A stretch of DNA of 34,995 nucleotides, taken from assembly GCA_003223635.1 (NCBI GenBank), contig QHVS01000155.1:502-35496 (forward strand), read 5' to 3'. The position numbers and the translations under genes are program-made. Every line of letters starts with the position of its first letter. Positions within the stretch are counted from its first letter, which is position 1. The notes beneath the pieces are model-generated. The model had not been told where the DNA came from, did not search any database, and was given only the letters and a program-made list of their open reading frames with translations. The DNA is from Acidobacteriota bacterium (GTDB taxonomy: Bacteria > Acidobacteriota > Thermoanaerobaculia > Gp7-AA8). This document shows positions 16,294 to 24,162 of the stretch, in pieces.

Positions 16294-18587
16294 GTCTGCT
16301 CCGGGCGCTGGTGCTCCGGCCGATGGTTCGGGAAAAGATCCGGACGACGTTGACCGTGCTGGGCATCGCCGTCGGCGTGGCTGTCGTCGTGGCCATCGCT
16401 CTTTCCAATCAGAGCGCGCTTCGCGCGTTTCGCGAGTCGGTGGATGCCGTCGCTGGGCGCGCGAATTACCAGATCGCCTCGGACGTCGGCATCGACGAGA
16501 ACCTGTTGATCGCCCTGCAGCCGCTCTGGTCCCGCGGTTTGCGCTTCGCGCCGGTGATCGATATCGACGGCATGGTGGAGGCCTCGCAGACTCCGATCCG
16601 CATCCTGGGCGTCGATCTGCTGAGCGACATTCACTTCCGCGACTACCGGTACGCCTCGATCCTCAGCGGGACGTCGGCTGGTGGGGCGCCGGCGCCCTCG
16701 CCGGCGCGCTATCTCGATCTTTTTCGCACCGACTCCATCATCGTCCCCGCCACCTTCGCCGCCGAGCACCGCCTCCGCCTCGGCTCCCCGCTCGCGCTGT
16801 CGGTCCTCGGGCACCAGACGACGATGATCGTGCGCGGCATCCTGGAGCCGCGCGGTCCGGCCACGGCTTTCAATGGCAGCATCGGAATCGTCGACATCGC
16901 TGCGGCACAAAGGCAGTTCGGAATGCTCGGGCAACTCACGCGCGTCGATCTGATCGTGCCAGGCGAAGAGGTCCGAAGCGCGATCGCTCGTCTTCTGCCG
17001 CCGAATGCGCGGCTGGAGCGGCCGTCGCGGCGAAACGAACGCGTGGAGAAAATGCTGCGCGCCTTTCGCGTGAATCTCTTCGCCCTGGCCGGCGTGGCTC
17101 TGCTGGTCGGCATGTTCCTCGTGTACAACACGGTGCTGATCTCGATTCTGCGCCGGCGCAAGGACGTCGGCGTGCTGATGACGCTCGGCGCGTCGCCCGG
17201 TCAGATCTTCGCTGCATTTCTTGCCGAGGGATTGCTGTTCGGCGCGGCGGGCTCGGTGATCGGAATCTTTCTCGGCGACGCGCTGGCGTTCTTGATCCTC
17301 CGCCTCATCGGCCGGACGATCAATGCGCTTTACGTGACATCAGAGCCGCAGGCCATCGTGCTCACACCGACGATCGCACTGGTCGGTGCCGCGGTGGGAA
17401 CGCTGCTGTCGCTGATCGCGGCGATTCAGCCGTCGGTGGAAGCGGCGCACGTTCGACCGAGTATTCTGATCCGCACCGGGCTTCAGCAGCGGGTCGGTCG
17501 CGCGCGCCGCAGCGTGCTCGCGATCAGCGCGGTTCTCTGCTTTGCCGCCGCCGCTGCAGTCTGCCGACTTCCGCCAGTCGATGGGATTTCCATCGCCGGT
17601 TACCTCGCCGTTCTGCTGGTCGTCGCTGGATTCTCGTTGCTCTCGCCGCTGATCGTGACTGTTGTCTCATCAGCTCTTCGGAAGCCGATGCGCGCCGCCT
17701 GGGGAATGGTCGGGCAGCTCGCATCCGCGTCGATTCCGGCGTCGCTGCGCCGGACATCGATCGCGTGCGCGGCGCTGGCCCTGGCCACCGGAATGATGGT
17801 GGCGGTCGCGCTGATGGTTGGGAGCTTCCGCGAAACGGTGCGGGTGTGGGTCGATCAGACCGTGAGTTCCGACCTCTGGCTGCGTCCCGCGAAAGGATTG
17901 TCCAATGCCGACATTGCCCTCTTCCCCGCTTCGATCGTCGACGATTTGCGGCGCGTGCCATTCATCGCCGCCGTCGATCCGATACGAGGACGGGATGTGA
18001 CCTACGGCGACAGCATCATCGCCGTCGGCAGCGGGGACTTCGATGTCGTGGGACGCTACGGCAATCTCCCGATGGTGACGCCACGATCGTCGCAGCCGGC
18101 CCTGCAGGACGCCCTTCGGCGAAAAGGCGTGTTCGTCTCCGAGAGCTTCGCCCTCAAGTTTCATAAACGTGTCGGCGACAGCGTCGAACTTCCCACTACT
18201 CGCGGCGTGGAGCGGTTCCCGATCACCGGTGTCTATCGCGATTACTCAAACGACCGCGGCGTGGTGGTCATGGATCGAGGCCTGTTCATCCGGGCCTTCC
18301 AGGACGACAAGATCAACACCGTCGTTCTCTACCTGAAAAAAGGAGTCGCTCCGGAAGAGGCTCGAAAAAAGCTGGAGGCGGCGTTCGGGCCGAAGTATCA
18401 CGCCTTCGCCGTGTTGAATCGCGAGATCCGAGCCGAGGTGATGAAGATTTTCGATCAGACGTTCGTGATCACGTACGCGCTGCTCGCGGTGGCGGTGATC
18501 GTCGCCGTGCTGGGAATCGTGAACACGCTCGCCGCGCTCATTCTGGAGCGCAGTCGCGAGCTGGCGCTCTTGCGGATTGCCGCATGA
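16290..18587 (+). CDS. FtsX-like ABC transporter permease, truncated before the last TM helices
   Basis: MacB_PCD-like N-terminus, FtsX segments RRRKDVGVLMTLGASPGQIFAAFLAEGLLFG; ends abruptly at ERSRELALLRIAA* where the family continues. TTG start overlaps the ATPase stop. Confidence 0.9.
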   Translation: MSLLRALVLRPMVREKIRTTLTVLGIAVGVAVVVAIALSNQSALRAFRESVDAVAGRANYQIASDVGIDENLLIALQPLWSRGLRFAPVIDIDGMVEASQTPIRILGVDLLSDIHFRDYRYASILSGTSAGGAPAPSPARYLDLFRTDSIIVPATFAAEHRLRLGSPLALSVLGHQTTMIVRGILEPRGPATAFNGSIGIVDIAAAQRQFGMLGQLTRVDLIVPGEEVRSAIARLLPPNARLERPSRRNERVEKMLRAFRVNLFALAGVALLVGMFLVYNTVLISILRRRKDVGVLMTLGASPGQIFAAFLAEGLLFGAAGSVIGIFLGDALAFLILRLIGRTINALYVTSEPQAIVLTPTIALVGAAVGTLLSLIAAIQPSVEAAHVRPSILIRTGLQQRVGRARRSVLAISAVLCFAAAAAVCRLPPVDGISIAGYLAVLLVVAGFSLLSPLIVTVVSSALRKPMRAAWGMVGQLASASIPASLRRTSIACAALALATGMMVAVALMVGSFRETVRVWVDQTVSSDLWLRPAKGLSNADIALFPASIVDDLRRVPFIAAVDPIRGRDVTYGDSIIAVGSGDFDVVGRYGNLPMVTPRSSQPALQDALRRKGVFVSESFALKFHKRVGDSVELPTTRGVERFPITGVYRDYSNDRGVVVMDRGLFIRAFQDDKINTVVLYLKKGVAPEEARKKLEAAFGPKYHAFAVLNREIRAEVMKIFDQTFVITYALLAVAVIVAVLGIVNTLAALILERSRELALLRIAA
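16680..16706 (+). repeat. 27-bp palindromic motif inside the FtsX coding sequence (copy of 27999-28025)
   Basis: GGTGGGGCGCCGGCGCCCTCGCCGGCG; 25/27 identical to the reverse complement of 27999-28025. Confidence 0.8.
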
Positions 18588-18838
18588 TCCTTCTGGAGTC
18601 GTCGATTCTGGGCTTCGTCTCGATTGTGGTCGGGCTGGCCACGGGCTACGTGCTTTCGTGGATCCTCATCTATGTCATCAACAAGCAATCGTTCGGCTGG
18701 ACGATTGAGTTTCACGCGCCGCTGCGGCTGATCGCCGTTTCGCTCTCCATCACCTTTCTAGCCTCGATCCTCGCTGGCATCTTTCCCTCGCGCCTGGCCG
18801 GCCGCATTCAATTGCCGACAGCCATTCAGGGGGAATGA
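18584..18838 (+). CDS. C-terminal FtsX permease fragment (split from the upstream ORF)
   Basis: MILLESSILGFVSIVVGLATGYVLSWILIYVINKQSFGWTIEFHAPLRLIAVSLSITFLASILAGIFPSRLAGRIQLPTAIQGE matches the normal end of this permease family; overlaps upstream ORF by ATGA. Confidence 0.85.
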   Translation: MILLESSILGFVSIVVGLATGYVLSWILIYVINKQSFGWTIEFHAPLRLIAVSLSITFLASILAGIFPSRLAGRIQLPTAIQGE

Positions 18839-20199
18839 CCGTCTTTCGAACAAGCGGCGAGTATGATGCCTCCGTGCGTCGCTTCCTCCTCGCTACTGCC
18901 GTCGCTGCAGCGCTGCTCGGAGCGCGCGAGCGCGCCGTGCGATCGCCCAGGCCGCAGCCGAACTTGGGGCCGACGTTCAACAAGGAAGTGGTTCGCATCT
19001 TCCAGGCCCAGTGCCAGTCGTGTCATCACCCCGGCGACATCGCGCCGTTCTCGCTGATGACCTACGGCGATGCCTTTCCCAACGCGGCGCTCATCAAGTT
19101 GAAGACGCAAACGCGCCAGATGCCGCCCTGGAAGCCGGTCGGCGGCTGCGGCGACTTTGCTGATCCGCGCGTGCTGACGCAGGAGCAGATCGACACCCTC
19201 GGCAAGTGGGTCGACAACGGCGCGCCGGAAGGCAACGCTTCCGATCTGCCCGCGCCGCTCCAGTTCGACGGCGGCTGGGCGCTGGGGCAGCCCGACCTCG
19301 TGCTATCGAACGCCCAGGCATACACCCCGCCGATTTCTGGCGACATGTACCGCTGCTTCACCATGCCCACGAATCTGACATCCGATGCCTACGTGGCAGC
19401 GATCGACGTGAAGCCCGGGGATCGCAACACGGTGCATCACGTCATCGCCTTCATCGACACGTACGGAGAATCGGCAAAGCTGGAGGACAAGGACGGCACC
19501 GGGTATCAGTGTTTCGGCGGCCCCGGATTCGCCATCACCAGCCTCAGTAGCGCGACGTTAGGCGGGTGGGCGCCGGGCGCGCGTCCAGTGAAACTCCCTG
19601 AAGGCGTCTCATTGCTGCTGCCGGGAATGTCGCGAATCGTCCTGCAGGTCCACTACCATCCCCACAGCGGCAGCCCGAAACCCGATCAGACGCAGATCGG
19701 CATCTATTACTCGAAGACGAAGCCGACGAAGCTGCTGCGGGTGCTGCCGCTCATCAATCAGACCTTCACGATTCCGCCGAACGATTCGAATTACCGCGTT
19801 GCGGCAGAGTTTTCGCTGACGGGGCCATTCGCGTTCGACACTCACATCTGGCTGATCGCCCCGCACATGCATCTTCTCGGACGGAAGATGCACGTCAGCG
19901 CGACGCTGCCGACCGGACAGACGCAGTGCCTGATCAACATCGACGACTGGGACTTCAACTGGCAGGGGATGTATCGCTACAACGATCCGGTGGCCATTCC
20001 CGCCGGCACGAAGCTGTCGCTGGAAGCTTTCTACGACAACTCGACGAACAATCTCCGGAATCCGAACAATCCGCCCCAGCCGGTGTGGTGGGGCGAGCAA
20101 ACCACTGACGAGATGTGCATCGCCTTCCTCGGTTTCACCGTCGACGCCGAGAACTATGCAAAGGGACAAGTGGTGAATGTGAGCTGGGCGCGCCCGTAA
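18835..20199 (+). CDS. Cytochrome c-like domain fused to a copper type II ascorbate-dependent monooxygenase-like domain
   Basis: FQAQCQSCHHPGDIAPFSL (CxxCH), then NTVHHVIAF, VLQVHYHPHSG, LIAPHMHLLGRKM, copper-ligand-like motifs of the PHM/DBM fold. Start codon uncertain. Confidence 0.85.
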   Translation: MTVFRTSGEYDASVRRFLLATAVAAALLGARERAVRSPRPQPNLGPTFNKEVVRIFQAQCQSCHHPGDIAPFSLMTYGDAFPNAALIKLKTQTRQMPPWKPVGGCGDFADPRVLTQEQIDTLGKWVDNGAPEGNASDLPAPLQFDGGWALGQPDLVLSNAQAYTPPISGDMYRCFTMPTNLTSDAYVAAIDVKPGDRNTVHHVIAFIDTYGESAKLEDKDGTGYQCFGGPGFAITSLSSATLGGWAPGARPVKLPEGVSLLLPGMSRIVLQVHYHPHSGSPKPDQTQIGIYYSKTKPTKLLRVLPLINQTFTIPPNDSNYRVAAEFSLTGPFAFDTHIWLIAPHMHLLGRKMHVSATLPTGQTQCLINIDDWDFNWQGMYRYNDPVAIPAGTKLSLEAFYDNSTNNLRNPNNPPQPVWWGEQTTDEMCIAFLGFTVDAENYAKGQVVNVSWARP

Positions 20200-20246
20200 C
20201 GCCGCCAACTTGGCGGCGGGTCCGCCGGCAACCTGCCGGCGTTACG
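20195..20246. repeat. GC-rich double-hairpin palindromic element between convergent stops
   Basis: CCGTAACGCCGCCAACTTGGCGGCGGGTCCGCCGGCAACCTGCCGGCGTTACGG: two hairpins in an outer CCGTAACGCCG / CGGCGTTACGG inverted repeat; both stop codons lie inside it. Confidence 0.95.
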
Positions 20247-21321
20247 GCGCGTACCCCGTCATCTCCACGTAGCCGGCACCGCTGACGGCGACATTCCCGA
20301 ACGATCCGCTGACATCGACTGCGCCTTCCCAATACGTCACCTGCGTCGAGCCGCTGGTGATCAACTCCTGATTGCGCAGCAGCGGATCGATGAGCAGACG
20401 CACACCGAACGACGGAATGGAGACGTGCCAACCCATCGGATACGTTCCGCCGCTGGCCGGCGAACGCCAGCGGCCCAGCGGCTCGATGCGCATCTGGTCG
20501 TGGCGGATGTGAATGACGCCGCCATCGCTGGTGATCAGCGATCCGGACGAAGCGGGATCGAGCGTGCCATCCTTGCGGCGAATCTGATAGAGCATCAGCT
20601 CGGAGTCGTTGTCGAGCTGAACGGAGAACCAATCCCATCCCTGCTGGTTCTCCCGCAGTTTCGAGCTGCCGAACTCGTGATCCATCCACGCGTTGCCGCG
20701 GCAGCGCTGACCGTCGATCGCCCCCGTGGCGTCGAGCCGCGTCATCGAGTAGTAATGCGACGCGTCGCCGATCCCCTCCCCCTTCACGCTCACTCCATTC
20801 TCACCGTGAATGGCAGGCGGTTTTCGCGAGCGGAGGATGAGGTCGAGCCGATCGTTGCCGCTGGAGGCTACGAGACGCCACCCTCCATCGTTCGTCATCG
20901 CCACCCGCCAGCCTTCATTGAAGACGTCGAGGACGTCGTGGGCCGCGGAGGCGGTGAACGGCGACGCGCGATTCAGCTTCTCGTAGTAGCGAAAGCGTCC
21001 GCGGGTTACGTCCGTGATGGCGAAATGCGCCAGCGCCAGATTGCGGAGGTCCCATCGGCTGTCCGGCGGAACGTCCGGAGGTGTCACGCCGACGCGAAAG
21101 AACGTAACCTCGAATCCAAACCGCTGCCCCTTTTCCGTGCGTAGATTTCCAGTGAAGTACCACCACTCCGTGCGGTACTGGTCATGACTGCCGTGATCGC
21201 GGGGAAATTCGAATTCGTAGCCGGGAAGGGCGGGCTGGAAGTCGGAACCGGATGAATGCAGAACGCAGACTGCAGAATGAAGAATTGAGAAAAGAACAGC
21301 GATAGGAATGCCTTTCTTCAT
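20242..21321 (-). CDS. AttH/CrtC-like lipocalin-domain protein with signal peptide
   Basis: MKKGIPIAVLFSILHSAVCVLHSSG then FPRDHGSHDQYRTEWWYFTGNLRTEKGQRFGFEVTFFRVG, typical of the family often encoded beside LolD/FtsX transporters. Confidence 0.87.
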   Translation of the reverse strand: MKKGIPIAVLFSILHSAVCVLHSSGSDFQPALPGYEFEFPRDHGSHDQYRTEWWYFTGNLRTEKGQRFGFEVTFFRVGVTPPDVPPDSRWDLRNLALAHFAITDVTRGRFRYYEKLNRASPFTASAAHDVLDVFNEGWRVAMTNDGGWRLVASSGNDRLDLILRSRKPPAIHGENGVSVKGEGIGDASHYYSMTRLDATGAIDGQRCRGNAWMDHEFGSSKLRENQQGWDWFSVQLDNDSELMLYQIRRKDGTLDPASSGSLITSDGGVIHIRHDQMRIEPLGRWRSPASGGTYPMGWHVSIPSFGVRLLIDPLLRNQELITSGSTQVTYWEGAVDVSGSFGNVAVSGAGYVEMTGYAP

Positions 21322-21351
21322 TCTCAATTCTGCATTCTGCGTTCTGCATTC
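21254..21351. repeat. Inverted repeat with arms made of 7-bp units (GAATGCA / ATTCTGC type)
   Basis: GAATGCAGAACGCAGACTGCAGAATGAAGAATTGAGA (21254-21290) and TCTTCATTCTCAATTCTGCATTCTGCGTTCTGCATTC (21315-21351): about 32/37 complementary, period 7. Confidence 0.93.
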
Positions 21352-21378
21352 ACGGCGACCTATAATAATCAACCAACC

Positions 21379-23181
21379 ATGGCCGAACAGCCAGTCCCCT
21401 CCCGGTCACGCTTCCGCACCCTGGCGACGGAAACCACAATCCCCATCGAAGCGGACGACCTGATCGTCCTGGCTCGCCGCTACGCGGAGCAGGGGATGTA
21501 TGACGAGTCGATTCACTTGTACGAGATGGCGGAGAAGCTGAGGCCAGGCTCCGTCTCTCTTCGCATCAATCTGGCTCGTGTGCAGGATCTCAAGCGCCAG
21601 GCGGAAGAGACGCGCTACTCGACGGTCCGCCGGGAGGTGAGCTCGGAGCGCTCGCGCGATGAGATCGATTCGTCGCAGTACGTCGGCCTGGCCCAGTACT
21701 ACATGGAAAAGGACCAGACCTCCAAGGCCATCGAGCTTCTGGAGATCGCCAAGCTGAAAACGCCCAACAACTACCGCCCGTTCGAGATCCTGGGACGGCT
21801 CTACTACTCGCAAGGCGAGTGGAAGATGGCTCACGAAGAGATCAAGGTCGCGCGCAGCCTCAACCCATTCGAGCGCGGCCTGGCAGACATCTCCGGACGC
21901 ATCGAGTTCGAGCTGAAGAACTTTGACCAGGCCCTGAACGAATTCATCGACGCTTTTCTCCTGGCCACCGATCAGAAGGGCGAGAGCACCGAGCCGGTGC
22001 GGCGCATGATCAACACCATCAAGCGCGTTCAGAACATCGAGACCAAAGATCTGAACACCCGCATCAAGCACCGCGTGGAGAACCTGCAGCTCCTCACCGA
22101 GCGGCTCGAGCTGCGCAAGGAGAATCTCTTCAAGTTCGAAACACGCAAGGACTACAAGGAGATCATTCAGAAGATCACGCGCGATGCGCAGAAGCGCGAG
22201 AACCAGTCCACCATGTCAACCGACCTGCGGAAGCTGACCGTCTTTCAGCACATGAAAGACAACCAGATCGTCCGATTGTCCAAGTTCGTGCACGTCGATC
22301 CGATCGATCAGGGCCACTACATCTTCCGGGAAGAGGATCGCTCCATGGACTTCTACGTGGTCAAAGAGGGCAACATCGAGATCCGCAAGGACACGCCGTT
22401 CGGCCCCCAGATCCTCGGCGCGCTGGGGCCCGACCACATCTTCGGGGAGATGAACTTCATCGACCGCACGCATCGCTCCAGCGACGCCGTCGCCGTGGAA
22501 CCCACAGCCTGCTACACGTTTTCCTTCAGCGCACTCGATCAATTGATGAACGAGGAGAAAGAGCTGGCCGTCGGTCTGCATTGGTCGTTCTGGCGCTCGC
22601 TCAGCGACAAAGTGCGGGACGCGAACGATCAGCTCAAGCTCTTCTTTCAGGAGGACGCAAAGCGAGGTGCGGGACGAAAGCGTGCAGAAGGAAAGCGCGA
22701 GACTCAGGAAGTGACGGTCAAGTCGGAGGACAAGGTCGATCTCTTCAAAGAGCGCGGCCTCTCCGCAGCGGAAATGAAGCTGTTGGCCACGTTCTCCACC
22801 GAAGAGCGCTTCCGCGAAGGGTCGATGATTTTCCGGGAGGGGGAGAAGGGGGACAAGCTCTACATCGTGCTCGATGGCCGGGTGCGCATTTCGAAGTTCA
22901 TTCCGGGCGTGGGCGAAGAAGCGCTGACGGTGCTCGATCGAGGCGACTTTTTCGGGGAGATGGCGCTGATCGACGACAAGGTTCGCTCGGCGGACGCCAA
23001 AGCACACGAACAAGACGCCACCGTCCTTTCCATCGATCGGGCCACACTCAACGAGATCCTGGAGATGGATCCGAACGCGTCGCTGCAGTTCCTCAACCTT
23101 CTCTGCCGCATGATCAGCCGCCGCCTGCGAGAGATCAATGACAAGATCGTGCAGTGGAAATACATGTCCGGCGGGTTCTGA
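21379..23181 (+). CDS. TPR protein with two cyclic-nucleotide-binding (CNB/Crp-like) domains
   Basis: TPR-like N-terminus (YAEQGMYDESIHLYEMAEKLRPGSVSLRINLA), CNB1 FVHVDPIDQGHYIFREEDRSMDFYVVKEGNIEI..., CNB2 FREGSMIFREGEKGDKLYIVLDGRVRISKF...GDFFGEMALID. Confidence 0.93.
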   Translation: MAEQPVPSRSRFRTLATETTIPIEADDLIVLARRYAEQGMYDESIHLYEMAEKLRPGSVSLRINLARVQDLKRQAEETRYSTVRREVSSERSRDEIDSSQYVGLAQYYMEKDQTSKAIELLEIAKLKTPNNYRPFEILGRLYYSQGEWKMAHEEIKVARSLNPFERGLADISGRIEFELKNFDQALNEFIDAFLLATDQKGESTEPVRRMINTIKRVQNIETKDLNTRIKHRVENLQLLTERLELRKENLFKFETRKDYKEIIQKITRDAQKRENQSTMSTDLRKLTVFQHMKDNQIVRLSKFVHVDPIDQGHYIFREEDRSMDFYVVKEGNIEIRKDTPFGPQILGALGPDHIFGEMNFIDRTHRSSDAVAVEPTACYTFSFSALDQLMNEEKELAVGLHWSFWRSLSDKVRDANDQLKLFFQEDAKRGAGRKRAEGKRETQEVTVKSEDKVDLFKERGLSAAEMKLLATFSTEERFREGSMIFREGEKGDKLYIVLDGRVRISKFIPGVGEEALTVLDRGDFFGEMALIDDKVRSADAKAHEQDATVLSIDRATLNEILEMDPNASLQFLNLLCRMISRRLREINDKIVQWKYMSGGF

Positions 23182-23192
23182 TGACACGCCTT

Positions 23193-23293
23193 TGTCATCC
23201 CGAGCGTAGCGAGGGACCTGGGCGGGTGGCGCGGACCGAGCGCGTTTCCTGCGCCCCAACCGCCCAGATCCCTCGCTAACGCTCGGGATGACA
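23193..23293. repeat. Long palindrome TGTCATCCCGAGCG...CGCTCGGGATGACA
   Basis: Arms TGTCATCCCGAGCGTAGCGAGGGACCTGGGCGG and CCGCCCAGATCCCTCGCTAACGCTCGGGATGACA, differing by one indel and one substitution. Confidence 0.95.
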
Positions 23294-23295
23294 CC

Positions 23296-24162
23296 GTGAT
23301 CCTCGTCGCCGCATTCGTCACTTTCTTCCTCATTCTCTGGGCCATCCTTTATGCCGTACTCCCGCTGACTCGGAGGGGAAGGGGCTTCGGCGCGAGCCTC
23401 GTGGCCCGACTCTCGGTCCGCTACACGCGCATGACCGGATACGCCGATTGGGCGAAGGCCTACGGCCCCATCGTCCTGATCGTGATCGGCGGCGCGATGC
23501 TCACAGGTTGGGCAGGCGATACCTTTCTCGATCTCGCCGAAGAGGTCCACTCCCACAGCCCGAAACTTCAGCACATCGACAGCGTCGTTCACGCTTGGGC
23601 CATCTCGCGCCGTAGTCCCGGCGCGACGACGTTCTTCGCCACGATGTCCACTATCGGCGGGCCTATCGGACTCGCGGCGCTGGTAGTCGTGGTGGCCATC
23701 GTGCTGGTGGTGCTTCGCCGCTATGGCTGGGTGCTCTATCTCGCCGTGACCGTCGGCGGCGGGGCGCTGTTCAATCAGGAATTGAAGCGCTTCTTCGCAC
23801 GGGCCCGACCGGATATCGCCGAGATGCTCCGTCAGGCCCACGGATATTCATTTCCCAGCGGCCACGCCATGGGATCGACCGTCGTATTCGGCGCGCTGAG
23901 CTACCTCGCCTTCCGCACGGCCACGCAATGGAGGTGGAAAGCAGCTGCCGTGGCCCTCGGCGCCACGATCGTTCTCGCCGTCTCGCTCTCCCGCGTTTAC
24001 CTCGGCGTGCACTGGATCTCCGACGTCGTCGCCGGAATCGCGGCCGGCACGTTGTGGGTCGTCGTCAGCACGATGGCCTACGAGACGCTGCGGAGGATTC
24101 GGCTGCTGCGCGCGATTCAGCGGGAAGCCCGGTCTTCGGTGCGTGCCGCACGCGGCGCGTAA
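23296..24162 (+). CDS. PAP2-superfamily phosphatase
   Basis: KRFFARARPDIAEM, YSFPSGHAMGSTVVFG, SLSRVYLGVHWISDVVAGI, the three PAP2 motifs. Confidence 0.96.
   Translation: MILVAAFVTFFLILWAILYAVLPLTRRGRGFGASLVARLSVRYTRMTGYADWAKAYGPIVLIVIGGAMLTGWAGDTFLDLAEEVHSHSPKLQHIDSVVHAWAISRRSPGATTFFATMSTIGGPIGLAALVVVVAIVLVVLRRYGWVLYLAVTVGGGALFNQELKRFFARARPDIAEMLRQAHGYSFPSGHAMGSTVVFGALSYLAFRTATQWRWKAAAVALGATIVLAVSLSRVYLGVHWISDVVAGIAAGTLWVVVSTMAYETLRRIRLLRAIQREARSSVRAARGA

Noticed and set aside
22216-23841. 541-aa minus-strand ORF
   Set aside because: Antisense to the CNB-TPR and PAP2 genes and running through the 23193-23293 palindrome; no recognisable domain.
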